Source: Nitrincola alkalisediminis
Lineage (GTDB): Bacteria > Pseudomonadota > Gammaproteobacteria > Pseudomonadales > Balneatricaceae
Assembly (NCBI RefSeq): GCF_009821115.1
Contig: NZ_VYTY01000002.1
Location: 429,279-493,278, forward strand
Direction of reading: 5' to 3'
DNA: 64,000 nt
Shown: positions 8,613 through 17,927 of the stretch, piece by piece
Numbering within the stretch: the stretch's first letter is position 1
Layout: each line of letters opens with the position of its first letter
The notes under the pieces: model-generated
The model's database searches: none
What the model saw: the letters and a program-made list of their open reading frames with translations, nothing else
Told to the model about the DNA's origin: nothing
Position numbers and translations under genes: made by a program

Positions 8613-9044
8613 TTAATCTTCAGCAGTTTCCTGCTCATCAGCATCGACATCAATATCGCTTGAGTCATGATCTCTTGACTGACGGTCACCACGATCTTCA
8701 CGACGTGGCTTACGCTCTTCACGAGACTCTGCTGCTTTGATAGGAGAGATTTCAGTGATCGCTTCTTTACAACGAATGATCATGCTACGCAAAACGGCAT
8801 CGTTGTAACGGAAAAGACTTTCAAGCTCGTCCAGGGTTTCCTGGTTGCATTCAATGTTCATAAGAACATAGTGCGCTTTATGAGCATTGTTGATTGGGTA
8901 AGCCATTTGACGACGGCCCCAATCTTCCAGACGATGAATAGCGCCTTCAGCACCTTCGATCAAATTTTTGTAACGCTCCAGCATTGCTGGAACCTGCTCG
9001 CTCTGATTCGGGTGAACCAGAAACACGATTTCGTAATGACGCAT
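8613..9044 (-). CDS. rpsF: 30S ribosomal protein S6
   Basis: A 143-residue S6, first gene of its operon. [17 protein letters not shown] starts the ferredoxin-like fold, and [12 protein letters not shown] is a conserved S6 segment. After about residue 100 comes an extended tail, first basic and arginine-rich, then strongly acidic, ending EQETAED. In E. coli the C-terminus of S6 receives glutamates from RimK; an acidic native tail is compatible with that but proves nothing. AAGGAG lies six bases before the ATG and can be masked by the upstream leader structure (9050-9106), suggesting autoregulation by S6:S18. Confidence 0.97.
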   Translation of the reverse strand: MRHYEIVFLVHPNQSEQVPAMLERYKNLIEGAEGAIHRLEDWGRRQMAYPINNAHKAHYVLMNIECNQETLDELESLFRYNDAVLRSMIIRCKEAITEISPIKAAESREERKPRREDRGDRQSRDHDSSDIDVDADEQETAED

Positions 9045-9049
9045 TGTTG

Positions 9050-9106
9050 CTCCTTACGGTTTTACAGCCCTCAGATCACACGTTTGGTGTCACCGAAAGC
9101 AAGGAG
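9050..9106 (-). promoter_or_regulatory. rpsF leader hairpin masking the ribosome-binding site
   Basis: On the minus strand CTCCTT (complement of 9101-9106) can pair with the Shine-Dalgarno AAGGAG (complement of 9050-9055). Inside this, CGGT (9092-9095) pairs with ACCG (9057-9060), with a small ACAC/GTGT hairpin nested within. An exposed CCG next to the ribosome-binding site is a known feature of the S6:S18-binding rpsF leader. The pairing is seen in the sequence; protein binding is inference. Confidence 0.55.
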
Positions 9107-9129
9107 TTAATAAAATAAAACGGAGCCAT

Positions 9130-9158
9130 ATTCTACGCTGTCAAGTTTTTATTTACAA
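9130..9158 (-). promoter_or_regulatory. Predicted promoter of the rpsF operon
   Basis: On the minus strand TTGTAA (complement of 9153-9158), 17 bases, then TAGAAT (complement of 9130-9135). An overlapping TTGACA inside the spacer might serve a second start. It lies just upstream of the leader element. Confidence 0.5.
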
Positions 9159-9178
9159 CAGCAAAACAGGCTATATTG

Positions 9179-9583
9179 TCAAGCTTCTCGAATCTCAAAG
9201 CTGTGCGTAATCTCAACACCACCCTTTTCCAGCATCAAAGAGGCTGAGCAGTACTGTTCAGCCGATAAGGTCACAGCACGACTCACATGTGACTCTTTTA
9301 GGCCTTTACCAGTTACAATAAAATGAACGTGTATTTTGGTGAAGACGGCAGGCACAGCGTCTGCACGTTCAGACTCTATTTCCGCAACGCAATCCGTGAC
9401 ATCTTGCCGCGATTTTTGCAGTATTTTTACCACATCAAAACTCGTACAGCCGCCTAATCCAAGCAGCATCAGCTCCATAGGTCGAGGCCCTTGCTGCAGA
9501 TCTGCATCAATCATGACATCAAATCCGCTGCCGCTGGTGCCCTTAAAGCGAAGATCGCCATCCCATTTTACGCTTGCTTTCAT
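9179..9583 (-). CDS. OsmC family protein
   Basis: A 134-residue protein of the OsmC/YhfA group. Two cysteines stand at the family positions: C46 in LGLGGCTSFD and C112 in AEQYCSASLML, where OsmC/Ohr peroxidases have their reactive thiols. It is shorter than Ohr and closest in layout to the YhfA-like subgroup, whose physiological substrate is not settled. It starts 23 bases after trpC and may share the trpGDC transcript. In Pseudomonas an OsmC-like gene also follows trpC, but with vfr/crp in between; no such regulator gene is present here. Confidence 0.85.
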   Translation of the reverse strand: MKASVKWDGDLRFKGTSGSGFDVMIDADLQQGPRPMELMLLGLGGCTSFDVVKILQKSRQDVTDCVAEIESERADAVPAVFTKIHVHFIVTGKGLKESHVSRAVTLSAEQYCSASLMLEKGGVEITHSFEIREA

Positions 9584-9606
9584 AATTTAATCATCCAGTT
9601 CAAACC

Positions 9607-10416
9607 TTATGCAAAAAGGCGTTGTAATTCATGACCGGGGTCATCGGCTCGCATAAACGCCTCCCCGACTAAAAAGGCATTCACCTGATGCGAACGCATC
9701 AAACGCACATCATCCGGTGTGACGATACCGCTCTCAGTGACAACAATACGATCGGTTGGTATCTGCTCCAACAGACTGAAGGTATTGTTCAAAGAAACCT
9801 CAAAACTGTGCAAATCCCGGTTATTAATGCCTAGCAGACGTGTATTTAAGGGTAATGCGCGCTGCAGCTCCTCTGCACCATGAACCTCAACCAAAACATC
9901 CATTCCCAACGCCTGCGTCAAAGCCGACAGATCACGCAACTGCTCATCCGTCAGCGCCGCGACGATCAACAAGATACAATCGGCACCCAATACTCTGGCT
10001 TCATAGATCTGATAAGGGTCTACAATAAAGTCTTTACGTATCACGGGTAGTCGACATGCATTTCTCGCTTGCTGGAGATATTCGTCAGCCCCTTGAAAAA
10101 AATCTACATCAGTAAGTACCGACAAACAACTGGCACCTGCTTTTTCATAACTGATGGCGATGTCGGCAGGGTTGAAGTCTTCTCGAATCACACCTTTAGA
10201 TGGGCTGGCTTTTTTTGCCTCCGCAATAATGGCAGATCGTCCTTCCGACAACGCCGACTCCAGCGCCTGAACAAACCCTCTGGGCTCGAACTCTGTGCCT
10301 TTTTGCGCCTCTATTTTAGCCTTCAGAGCATCAATACTGACCTGAGCCGAGCGTTCGGCAACCTCTTCATGCTTGCGCGCGATGATTTTTTTTAAGATGG
10401 TTGGCGTATCGCTCAT
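9607..10416 (-). CDS. trpC: Indole-3-glycerol phosphate synthase
   Basis: TIM-barrel enzyme that closes CdRP to indole-3-glycerol phosphate in tryptophan synthesis. A 269-residue single-function protein, not the TrpC-TrpF fusion of enterics. Catalytic motifs are all visible: [13 protein letters not shown] (first catalytic lysine), [19 protein letters not shown] (second lysine), LLVEVHG-type strand, GINNRDL and VTESGI. Its ATG overlaps the trpD stop by four bases, implying translational coupling. Confidence 0.96.
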   Translation of the reverse strand: MSDTPTILKKIIARKHEEVAERSAQVSIDALKAKIEAQKGTEFEPRGFVQALESALSEGRSAIIAEAKKASPSKGVIREDFNPADIAISYEKAGASCLSVLTDVDFFQGADEYLQQARNACRLPVIRKDFIVDPYQIYEARVLGADCILLIVAALTDEQLRDLSALTQALGMDVLVEVHGAEELQRALPLNTRLLGINNRDLHSFEVSLNNTFSLLEQIPTDRIVVTESGIVTPDDVRLMRSHQVNAFLVGEAFMRADDPGHELQRLFA

Positions 10417-11459
10417 GACTCACCCTTATTAAATTGTTGACTAAACTCAGCTAACGCTGTCATTTTTTTCAGTGCTAGCCCTTGATCCATCATTTCAAAG
10501 GCTTTAACGACACCATCTTGGTGTGAATCCGCTTCACCACCCAACCAAATAGCTGCACCAGCATTCAGTGCGATAATGCTTTTGGCTTTAATTGAGACTT
10601 TATCCACACCACCGGAAAATGCATTCTGTATTATCAGGAGCGAATCAGCCGCGCTCTTGACTTCCAAACCTATGAGACTTTGACTGTCAACACCGAGATC
10701 TTCAGGTGTTATCGAGTATTCCGTCACTTGCCCATCCTTAAGCTCAGCTACATGCGTATGCGTGGCCAAACTAATTTCATCTAAACCATCGTCTGCATGC
10801 ACGACCAAAATATGCTCAGCCCCTAACTGCTGCATCACCTCAGCCATAGGTCGACAAAGCTTTTCACTAAACACCCCGATCACCTGGTGCTTGACCCCAG
10901 CCGGATTGGTCATCGGACCTAATATGTTAAACAATGTCCGCAAGCCTAGAGACTTTCGGGCACCGATGGCATGCTTCATCGCACCATGATGGGAAGGCGC
11001 AAACATAAAACCGACTCCGACTTCATCGATGCACTGTGCAACTTCATCAGGCGTAATCCCCAAAAAAATCCCCGATGACTCCAGCACATCGGCACTACCG
11101 CTGCTGGACGATACGGCACGATTTCCATGCTTGGCAACCTTGACACCTGCCGCTGCGGCAACGAAAGCCGAAGCAGACGATATATTGAAAAGATTGGCAC
11201 CATCTCCGCCCGTTCCAACAATATCAACTAAGCGCTTTTCCGTCTTGGGCGTCACTGGCACAGCCAACTCTCGCATCACCTGAGCAGCCCCCGTAATTTC
11301 GTCGATGGACTCACTCTTCATTCTCAATGCAACCAAGAATGCCGTGATCTGAGACTCCGTACACTGACCCGTCATGACTTGACGCATGACATCTACCATT
11401 TCAGCACGACTTAAATCTAAGTGCTCAACAACCCTAGCCAGTGCCTGCTGTATATTCAT
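10413..11459 (-). CDS. trpD: Anthranilate phosphoribosyltransferase
   Basis: Transfers phosphoribose from PRPP to anthranilate, the second step of tryptophan synthesis. A 348-residue class IV phosphoribosyltransferase of normal length. The glycine-rich PRPP site reads [14 protein letters not shown], followed by [18 protein letters not shown], the anthranilate/PRPP loop, and later [12 protein letters not shown]. It is not fused to a TrpG domain, unlike the E. coli enzyme. It lies 22 bases after trpG and overlaps trpC by four bases. Confidence 0.96.
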   Translation of the reverse strand: MNIQQALARVVEHLDLSRAEMVDVMRQVMTGQCTESQITAFLVALRMKSESIDEITGAAQVMRELAVPVTPKTEKRLVDIVGTGGDGANLFNISSASAFVAAAAGVKVAKHGNRAVSSSSGSADVLESSGIFLGITPDEVAQCIDEVGVGFMFAPSHHGAMKHAIGARKSLGLRTLFNILGPMTNPAGVKHQVIGVFSEKLCRPMAEVMQQLGAEHILVVHADDGLDEISLATHTHVAELKDGQVTEYSITPEDLGVDSQSLIGLEVKSAADSLLIIQNAFSGGVDKVSIKAKSIIALNAGAAIWLGGEADSHQDGVVKAFEMMDQGLALKKMTALAEFSQQFNKGES

Positions 11460-11481
11460 GGATCAAATCTCCGTAAACCGA

Positions 11482-12075
11482 TTAAGTGGTACTTTTTATC
11501 TTTCGAAGGAAATTGGCCAGCAACTCATGCCCCTGCTCCGTTAAAATGGACTCAGGATGGAACTGAACACCTTCGGCACCGGATGGAATATGCCTGATTC
11601 CCATAATTTCATCAACTGAACCATCTTCATGTGCCGTCCACGCCGTTACTTCAAAGCAATCAGGAAGGCTTTTATGATCAACAACCAACGAGTGATAACG
11701 TGTCACTCTAAGAGGATTATTCAAGCCTTGAAACACTCCTTGTCCTTCGTGATATACCAGAGACGTTTTGCCATGCATTACTTTGGCCGCCCTCTGCACG
11801 TTGGCACCAAAGACTTGCCCCAGACTTTGGTGCCCCAAACACACGCCCAGCACAGGGATTTTGTTTGCAAAGCGTTGAATGGCTTGCATTGATATCCCTG
11901 ATTGGTCTGGTGTACAGGGGCCTGGAGAGATAACCAGAGCCGCAGGATTAAGCTGTTCAGCTTCTGTCAGCGTGAGTTGATCATTACGATAGACCTCGAC
12001 TTGCTCACCTAGCTCACGAAAATAGTGCACTAAGTTCCAAGTGAAGCTGTCGTAATTGTCGATCATCAGTAGCAT
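11482..12075 (-). CDS. trpG: Anthranilate synthase component II (glutamine amidotransferase)
   Basis: A 197-residue class I amidotransferase that supplies ammonia to TrpE (or PabB). The catalytic cysteine is C79 in [13 protein letters not shown]; the oxyanion region [12 protein letters not shown] and the His-Glu pair in FHPESIL complete the triad. Its place ahead of trpD and trpC argues for tryptophan synthesis, though in many gammaproteobacteria one protein serves both TrpE and PabB. No trpE lies in this window; the upstream neighbour is a divergent protease gene. Confidence 0.94.
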   Translation of the reverse strand: MLLMIDNYDSFTWNLVHYFRELGEQVEVYRNDQLTLTEAEQLNPAALVISPGPCTPDQSGISMQAIQRFANKIPVLGVCLGHQSLGQVFGANVQRAAKVMHGKTSLVYHEGQGVFQGLNNPLRVTRYHSLVVDHKSLPDCFEVTAWTAHEDGSVDEIMGIRHIPSGAEGVQFHPESILTEQGHELLANFLRKIKSTT

Positions 12076-12333
12076 TCAGTGGCGACCTCTTCTAAACAAA
12101 TGGATATTAAGGATTGGCTTTATAACTCAAACGCTCTTCAAACGCCTATATCAAAGTGTATCACAGCACAACATCACTCTGAAAAAGCTCAATTCATTTA
12201 ATTAAGTCTCCTTGGGCCACTTAAACAGACGCTGACGCCCCTTCCGACCTATCAACAGGTAAACAAAGACATTCATTTTCCAGTCAGCTTGTGAGGCTAT
12301 ACTTAGCGGCATATATTGATTTGGAGTGATTAA

Positions 12334-13134
12334 ATGCTTAAGCGTTTTTTTCAGGCAGCATCCATTAGCTGCATACTTAGCCTTACGGTTGCCTGTGCCA
12401 CTTCGCCGACTGGACGCTCTCAATTTACGCTTTTTAATGAGCAACAGCTGGCACAAATGGGCAGTACGAGCTTTGAGCAATTAAAACAGGAAGAAAAAGT
12501 CTTAAAGCATGCCTCGACCCGCAATTACGTCCAATGCATTACCAATCAGTTGTTGCGTGCCAACAATATTCAAGGGAGCTGGGAAGTGGAAGTGTTTGAT
12601 TCGCCCACACCCAATGCATTTGCACTACCGGGTGGAAAAATTGGCGTTTATAAGGGCATGATCGACCTAGCTGAAACTCCCGATCAATTGGCCGCCGTGA
12701 TTGGTCACGAAATTGCGCATGTTGTCGCCAAGCACGGAAATGAGCGTGTTTCGGCTGACTTCGCCACTCAGATGGGTGTCGCCGTGCTATCCGGCATCCT
12801 TGCCAATCGTGACAAACCCAATGACCAACTCCTTGCCGCGTTAGGTATTGGCACTCAGGTCGGCATTCTTTTACCCTTTTCTCGGCAACACGAAACCGAA
12901 GCTGATCTCATCGGACTGGATTTAATGGCACGGGCGGGTTTTGATCCACGACAGAGCATCAACCTTTGGCAAAACATGGCCGCAAAAGCGAGCACAGCCC
13001 CCATTGAATTTCTATCCACCCACCCAGGCCCTAACAATCGAATTCGAACACTAGAGAATGCAATGCCAAGCGCAATGCAGGCTTACGAACAAGCGATTCG
13101 TAGTGGACAGCGTCCCAACTGTAAAAAACCTTAG
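12334..13134 (+). CDS. M48 family metalloprotease, lipoprotein
   Basis: A 266-residue periplasmic zinc protease. The N-terminus is a lipoprotein signal with lipobox LTVAC, predicting lipidation at C21. The zinc motif HEIAH is at 125-129, and the third ligand is probably E189 in HETEADLIG. This layout matches the LoiP/YcaL-type M48B/C lipoproteins that act on outer-membrane proteins; which one cannot be decided. S22 does not follow the Asp+2 retention rule, since residue +2 after C21 is alanine, so an outer-membrane location is likely. It diverges from trpG and ends at a bidirectional terminator. Confidence 0.9.
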   Translation: MLKRFFQAASISCILSLTVACATSPTGRSQFTLFNEQQLAQMGSTSFEQLKQEEKVLKHASTRNYVQCITNQLLRANNIQGSWEVEVFDSPTPNAFALPGGKIGVYKGMIDLAETPDQLAAVIGHEIAHVVAKHGNERVSADFATQMGVAVLSGILANRDKPNDQLLAALGIGTQVGILLPFSRQHETEADLIGLDLMARAGFDPRQSINLWQNMAAKASTAPIEFLSTHPGPNNRIRTLENAMPSAMQAYEQAIRSGQRPNCKKP

Positions 13135-13155
13135 AACCAACGCTGATTTTTAGAC

Positions 13156-13189
13156 AAAAAAAAGCGAGAACTCAATCTCGCTTTTTTTG
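13156..13189. terminator. Bidirectional terminator between the M48 protease and the cold-shock-domain gene
   Basis: AGCGAGA (13163-13169) and TCTCGCT (13176-13182) form a hairpin flanked by A8 on one side and T7 on the other, so it can end transcription from both convergent genes. Confidence 0.9.
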
Positions 13190-13200
13190 CCTAAAGAACA

Positions 13201-13632
13201 TCAGACTTTTACAATCGACACATCTTCCGCTTGCAAACCCTTGTCACTCTGGCGAACATAAAAACGAACTTTTTGCCCTTCAGCCAATGAGCGATGTCCT
13301 CTGCCACGAATATTTCTAAAATGAACAAACACATCATCGCCGTTATCCCGTGTAATAAAGCCAAATCCTTTTGAGGCGTTAAACCACTTGACCGCTCCAG
13401 CCTCTCGATCGTCATCTTCGCTGATAAAGTCGTCATCTTCATCAAGCGTATTTTGTACGGCGGATGCGTTCGACAATGAGCTCGCCTGAATAAACCCCGC
13501 ACCAAACACCAAAGCAAATGTAATCGCCAACACTAGGTACAGATTATCTGCCAATAGGCTTACCACAACCGCAACAATAACGGCAACAACACCACTCACA
13601 ATACTATTTTTGATCAATTGATTACCACTCAT
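13201..13632 (-). CDS. Membrane-anchored cold-shock-domain protein
   Basis: A 143-residue protein. Two hydrophobic helices occupy about 11-28 and 31-50, joined by a very short turn. An acidic linker (62-77, rich in Asp and Glu) leads to a complete cold-shock domain at 77-143. The single-strand nucleic-acid binding motifs are intact: RNP1 as KGFGFI (88-93) and RNP2 as VFVHF (101-105). With a hairpin anchor both ends should lie on one side; the domain must be cytoplasmic to meet RNA. Similar anchored forms exist in marine gammaproteobacteria, but I know of no assigned role. RNA binding at the membrane is inference. Confidence 0.85.
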   Translation of the reverse strand: MSGNQLIKNSIVSGVVAVIVAVVVSLLADNLYLVLAITFALVFGAGFIQASSLSNASAVQNTLDEDDDFISEDDDREAGAVKWFNASKGFGFITRDNGDDVFVHFRNIRGRGHRSLAEGQKVRFYVRQSDKGLQAEDVSIVKV

Positions 13633-13840
13633 CTATCTTATCTCTTTCACTTTTTAATACTTAGAATTTAGATACAATACACATCTACACCTGTTGCGTT
13701 ACCCGACAAGGTATGCACAACAGAATTACAACCTGCAGGTATATCGTAGTTTACACCTTTTTTCAATGCGTTATGATCACGATATAGAGAATGGTCTAAC
13801 CTTATTCAAACATTGACACCGAAATGACAGGTACATCAAC

Positions 13841-14044
13841 ATGTCCGAACTGACGCGTATGCAGGATTTAGAAAGCCGAGTGGCATTCCAAGAAGATGCG
13901 ATTGACCAGCTTAGCAGCATCATCGCTCGTCAAGAAAAAGAAATTGAGCGATTGACGCACTCATTAATCCATCTCAACAACCGTCTGAACGAGCTCAGTG
14001 TCGGTTCCGAGCCACTAGTTGATCAACTACCTCCTCACTACTGA
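13841..14044 (+). CDS. slyX: SlyX family protein
   Basis: A 67-residue protein that is almost entirely one coiled coil (about 5-55), with regular leucine and isoleucine spacing in LESRVAFQEDAIDQLSSII-type heptads, and the C-terminal P-P-H-Y ending common to SlyX proteins. Length and pattern match the family. No function is established. The stop is eight bases before plsB, so the two are probably cotranscribed. Confidence 0.85.
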   Translation: MSELTRMQDLESRVAFQEDAIDQLSSIIARQEKEIERLTHSLIHLNNRLNELSVGSEPLVDQLPPHY

Positions 14045-14052
14045 GCCTCTTT

Positions 14053-16305
14053 ATGACTGTTTTGACGTCTATTAACCGATGCTTCATCCGATTATTAACG
14101 CGTATTCGGGTCATAGGTCAAGATAAGCTGCAGCGAAACGCTCAGGTGTATTATGTACTGGAGCATGCATCCTCAGTTAATAGGCTGATTTTGGCCCAGT
14201 GGCTAGAAGCGCAAGGGGTTCGTTTTTGTTCGGAGCAACTTATTGACGTAAACGCGCTTCATACTCAAAGCACGCTAAGCCTTGAGAAATTGATTGATCG
14301 ACAATTGAGTCAATCTGATGATGAGATTCTGCTACAACCCATCACGCTGCTCGTCGGCCATATGCCAGCGAGTCAACCGACTAAGTTAATGACACTCTTC
14401 AATGAGAGTTGGACAAAACCAACGCCTTTTCTATCTTGGTTTAACCTTTTGATAAAAGGCCGATCCACACTCATTCGTATTGACGAACCCTTACATTTAC
14501 GTGATATCAGCCAACCGGGCATTTCGTCACTGGTCATACTTCAACGCTGCATTTGGTTGCTCAGTGAACATTTTCAGCGTACACAACAAGCGATTCTTGG
14601 CCCTGACCTATCGAGCAAACGTGCACTCATCAACCAAGTCATCATGTCGCACGACATTCAGAACATTATTTATCGGCATGCACAAGAGTCACCCAAATCC
14701 ATTATAAAAACAGAAGCAGCCTTGCGAGCTCAGCTCAACAAAATGATAGCGGATTTTCGCCCTCAAACCGCGAGAGTGCTTAATCGTATGATCGCGTTTA
14801 TGTTGAAGCGCCTCTATCAAGAGATCAACTTGAGTGGGATTGAGTCACTGCAAAAACTGGCATTAACCCATAACCTCGTTTACCTTCCCTGTCATCGCAG
14901 TCATTTAGATTATATATTACTTTCGTGGCTGCTCTACCAAAACGGACTGATGGTCCCCCATGTGGTCGCTGGGGATAACTTGAACATTCCCATTGTGGGC
15001 AAGCTTCTACGTCAAGGAGGGGCTATTTTTATCCGGCGGCAATTTAAAGGGGATCGCGATTACTCAACGCTTTTCCGTCGCTATCTAATTTTAATGATGC
15101 AGCGCGGCCATAGTATTGAATACTTTGTTGAAGGAGGACGCAGCCGAACAGGACGTCTATTGCCAGCCAAAACAGGTCTGCTTGATATGACATTGGACGC
15201 AGCAAGCCAGCTCCCCACTCGTCCAATCGCCTTTATCCCCGTTTGGATTGGCTATGATCGATTGGTTGAAAGCCATAGCTATCAACAAGAATTATCCGGT
15301 CAGAAAAAAAAGAAAGAGAGCTTAATCGGCACACTCAAGTCTGCACGGATTTTGTTTCAATCCTACGGCAAGGTTTCCTTAAACATAGGTGAAGCGGTTC
15401 TTCCTGATGATGTGAGCCACCTGCCCTCTGAACAACGTGTGCACGCCATTGCTCATCTCGTTATGAGCCGAATCAATGCGGCATCCGTGCCAATGCCAAT
15501 GAGCCTTATCGCGACTTTGCTTTTGAGCACACCCAACCTATCTATCGCCGAAAATGACTTAACGCAGCGTATTCGCGAACTCTACGCATTCCTATTGCCC
15601 GATCACCCATCTATAGAATTGCCTATACAGCAATGGTGTCAAGATGCCATCGACCGTCATCAAATCATCAGAAATGGGGCTTTTATTACGGTCAATGAAG
15701 CGCAGGCAGCTGAGTTAACCTTTTATCGAAACATGTTGCTGCACGAGGTCGCTCTACCCGGCTTATGGCTGCTCGTCCTGCGTCGATTACCCAAGACATC
15801 CCATCTAAAACGCCTGCAGCTCATGCTGGCTGTTTACCCATTCCTTGCCGCTGAACTGAGCTTAAATACTGAATCCGCAGAGCCTTTACGCTCTGTGCAA
15901 ATGGCGTATCAAGCGCTAAATGACTTTGGGCTGCTTTCTTCTGAACAGCCAACGATCTCAATACACCTGATGCGACTCGTTGAGCCGATTTTATTGAGAC
16001 AATACCTATTACTACTGACCCTGCAGGCAAAAACAGTGCCTGCTAAAGCGGATGAACTGATTGCGCGCACACAGGCTTTAGCCATTGAGATACACGACAT
16101 GTTCGGCTTCCATGCTCCAGAGTATGCGGATAAACGTGTTCTGGAGAGCTTTATCAATCAACTATTGGAACATCAACTGCTTGTCGCACATGAGGGCATT
16201 CTGCAAACCTCAAGACCCTTAAGGCCTATTTTGAGATTGTGCGAGCGCATTCTGTCAAAACACCTTACCGATAAGGCTAAACGCCTATTAGAGACACGTC
16301 ACTAG
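14053..16305 (+). CDS. plsB: Glycerol-3-phosphate 1-O-acyltransferase PlsB
   Basis: Inner-membrane enzyme that acylates position 1 of glycerol 3-phosphate, the first step of phospholipid synthesis. The acyltransferase motif HX4D is H281-D286 in CHRSHLDY. Downstream blocks GGAIFIRRQFKGD, YFVEGGRSRTGRLLPAKTG and PIAFIPVWIGYD match PlsB motifs II-IV. At 750 residues it is some 55 shorter than the E. coli enzyme; the missing part is mainly in the N-terminal region and at the C-terminus, and the catalytic domain looks whole. It follows slyX by eight bases and converges on rsmJ six bases after its stop. Confidence 0.95.
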   Translation: MTVLTSINRCFIRLLTRIRVIGQDKLQRNAQVYYVLEHASSVNRLILAQWLEAQGVRFCSEQLIDVNALHTQSTLSLEKLIDRQLSQSDDEILLQPITLLVGHMPASQPTKLMTLFNESWTKPTPFLSWFNLLIKGRSTLIRIDEPLHLRDISQPGISSLVILQRCIWLLSEHFQRTQQAILGPDLSSKRALINQVIMSHDIQNIIYRHAQESPKSIIKTEAALRAQLNKMIADFRPQTARVLNRMIAFMLKRLYQEINLSGIESLQKLALTHNLVYLPCHRSHLDYILLSWLLYQNGLMVPHVVAGDNLNIPIVGKLLRQGGAIFIRRQFKGDRDYSTLFRRYLILMMQRGHSIEYFVEGGRSRTGRLLPAKTGLLDMTLDAASQLPTRPIAFIPVWIGYDRLVESHSYQQELSGQKKKKESLIGTLKSARILFQSYGKVSLNIGEAVLPDDVSHLPSEQRVHAIAHLVMSRINAASVPMPMSLIATLLLSTPNLSIAENDLTQRIRELYAFLLPDHPSIELPIQQWCQDAIDRHQIIRNGAFITVNEAQAAELTFYRNMLLHEVALPGLWLLVLRRLPKTSHLKRLQLMLAVYPFLAAELSLNTESAEPLRSVQMAYQALNDFGLLSSEQPTISIHLMRLVEPILLRQYLLLLTLQAKTVPAKADELIARTQALAIEIHDMFGFHAPEYADKRVLESFINQLLEHQLLVAHEGILQTSRPLRPILRLCERILSKHLTDKAKRLLETRH

Positions 16306-16311
16306 TAGCTG

Positions 16312-17103
16312 TCAGTCAAACTTTTTTAACGCATAAATATCGTAACGGCAGGATTTCCCCTCCAACTGATAGGTTGGAGGCGTACCTTCGACACAAGGCG
16401 CCTTTCGCGGTCGTTTGACGACAACTCGGTAGCGTGCCGCTTTAAGGGCAGCCTCCAATAAAGCTGCCGCATCGTTATCTTGCCCAACGAGACTGCGAAA
16501 CAAGAGCATTTCCTTTTTTACCTGCGCCGATTTTTCGGTGTGGGGAAACATTGGATCAAGATACACGACATCTGGCTTATCCTCTGAGCTCAAGGAATTC
16601 AACCACTCGATTGAGTCCACCTCTTTGCACGTCATACGTTCAACGATTTCCGCTATTTCAGAAACTCGACGTGCTTGCTCGACACCATCATTGAGCAGCT
16701 CAAACACCAACGCTGAACGCTCAAGCAGGATAACAGAGCACCCCAAGGTCGCTAACACAAACGCGTCCCGACCTAAACCTGCAGTCGCATCGACGACTAG
16801 GGGTCGCACCCCTTTATTCAAGCCACAGGCCTTGGCAATTAACTGCCCTGTGCCGCCACCAAATTGACGTCGATGCGCAACCGCACCTGAGACGAAATCT
16901 ACTCTAACGGGGCCCGGCCGCTTTTTGCCCGTCACCTGCAACTGTATCCCCGTTTGATCGACAATGAGCAAGCAGGCATAGTCACTGGTATCTAAACACT
17001 CATGCCCGCTCGCTGGCACATTCAGCTTATGCGCCAGCGCTTGAGCTGGCCGCTCAAAGGCCTCATCAAACCAGGTACAAGCAAGATTTAAAGCGCAACT
17101 CAT
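16312..17103 (-). CDS. rsmJ: 16S rRNA (guanine(1516)-N(2))-methyltransferase RsmJ
   Basis: A 263-residue SAM-dependent methyltransferase for G1516 of 16S rRNA. The SAM site reads [19 protein letters not shown], followed by the acidic strand-2 end LLERS, and the catalytic-type motif is YLDPMFPH. Just before the domain, [16 protein letters not shown] is a distinctive YhiQ/RsmJ segment. It ends six bases from the convergent plsB stop and begins five bases after uppP, in one minus-strand cluster with tsaB. Confidence 0.93.
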   Translation of the reverse strand: MSCALNLACTWFDEAFERPAQALAHKLNVPASGHECLDTSDYACLLIVDQTGIQLQVTGKKRPGPVRVDFVSGAVAHRRQFGGGTGQLIAKACGLNKGVRPLVVDATAGLGRDAFVLATLGCSVILLERSALVFELLNDGVEQARRVSEIAEIVERMTCKEVDSIEWLNSLSSEDKPDVVYLDPMFPHTEKSAQVKKEMLLFRSLVGQDNDAAALLEAALKAARYRVVVKRPRKAPCVEGTPPTYQLEGKSCRYDIYALKKFD

Positions 17104-17108
17104 CGACT

Positions 17109-17927
17109 CTAACTACCACTTCCAAAGAAATACACAAGTAAAAGAACAGCGCCCAATATCATACGGTAGATGACAAACGGCATCATGCCAATGCTTGCAA
17201 TCCACTTAAGGAAAAGATGAATACAACACCAGGCGCTTACCCCAGCGACTAAAGCCCCCAGAAACAACATTTCAAGTGGTAAGACGCTGACCCCAGTTTG
17301 CACGCGCGCCATCATCATGACACAGGCACCGAACGTGACGGGAATTGATAATAAAAATGAAAAACGAGCAGCCGACTGACGATCAAAACCAAGTAATAAT
17401 GCGGCCGTGATCGTAGAGCCTGAACGAGAAGTCCCCGGTATCAACGACATTGCCTGAGCAAGTCCGATCCAAACCGCATCTTTAACGTTAATTTCAGACA
17501 AGGAACGACGTTCAGAACGATACACGTCAGCCAACCCCATTAGCGCACCAAAAACAATTGTTGTTACAGCGATAATTAAAATAGAACGCCCCCAGTGCTC
17601 AATAGCAGAGACAAATAGCCCTCCGGCTATCACAGCAGGCAGTGTTCCTAATATCACCAACCAACTCAATAGCCCTTCTGACGTAGAAACACCCTTGAGA
17701 GACAAGATCCAAGCCTTAAACAACAAGAGAATATCCTGTCTAAAATACACTACAACCGCGATCAGGGTCCCCAAATGTACACCCACATCAAACGCTAAGC
17801 CTTGATCCTCCCAGCCCCAAAGCTGGGCTGGTAAAATGAGATGTGCCGAACTGGAAATTGGAAGAAACTCCGACAACCCCTGAACCAAGGCTAGAAAAAT
17901 GATTTGAATCCATTCGCTTACATTCAT
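17109..17927 (-). CDS. uppP: Undecaprenyl-diphosphate phosphatase
   Basis: Also called BacA. A 272-residue multi-pass membrane enzyme that recycles undecaprenyl pyrophosphate for peptidoglycan and other glycan synthesis. The two family motifs are present: [16 protein letters not shown] near residue 17 and [17 protein letters not shown] near 168. The ATG at 17927 overlaps the tsaB stop as ATGA, which settles the start over a 7-residue longer frame. Confidence 0.96.
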   Translation of the reverse strand: MNVSEWIQIIFLALVQGLSEFLPISSSAHLILPAQLWGWEDQGLAFDVGVHLGTLIAVVVYFRQDILLLFKAWILSLKGVSTSEGLLSWLVILGTLPAVIAGGLFVSAIEHWGRSILIIAVTTIVFGALMGLADVYRSERRSLSEINVKDAVWIGLAQAMSLIPGTSRSGSTITAALLLGFDRQSAARFSFLLSIPVTFGACVMMMARVQTGVSVLPLEMLFLGALVAGVSAWCCIHLFLKWIASIGMMPFVIYRMILGAVLLLVYFFGSGS

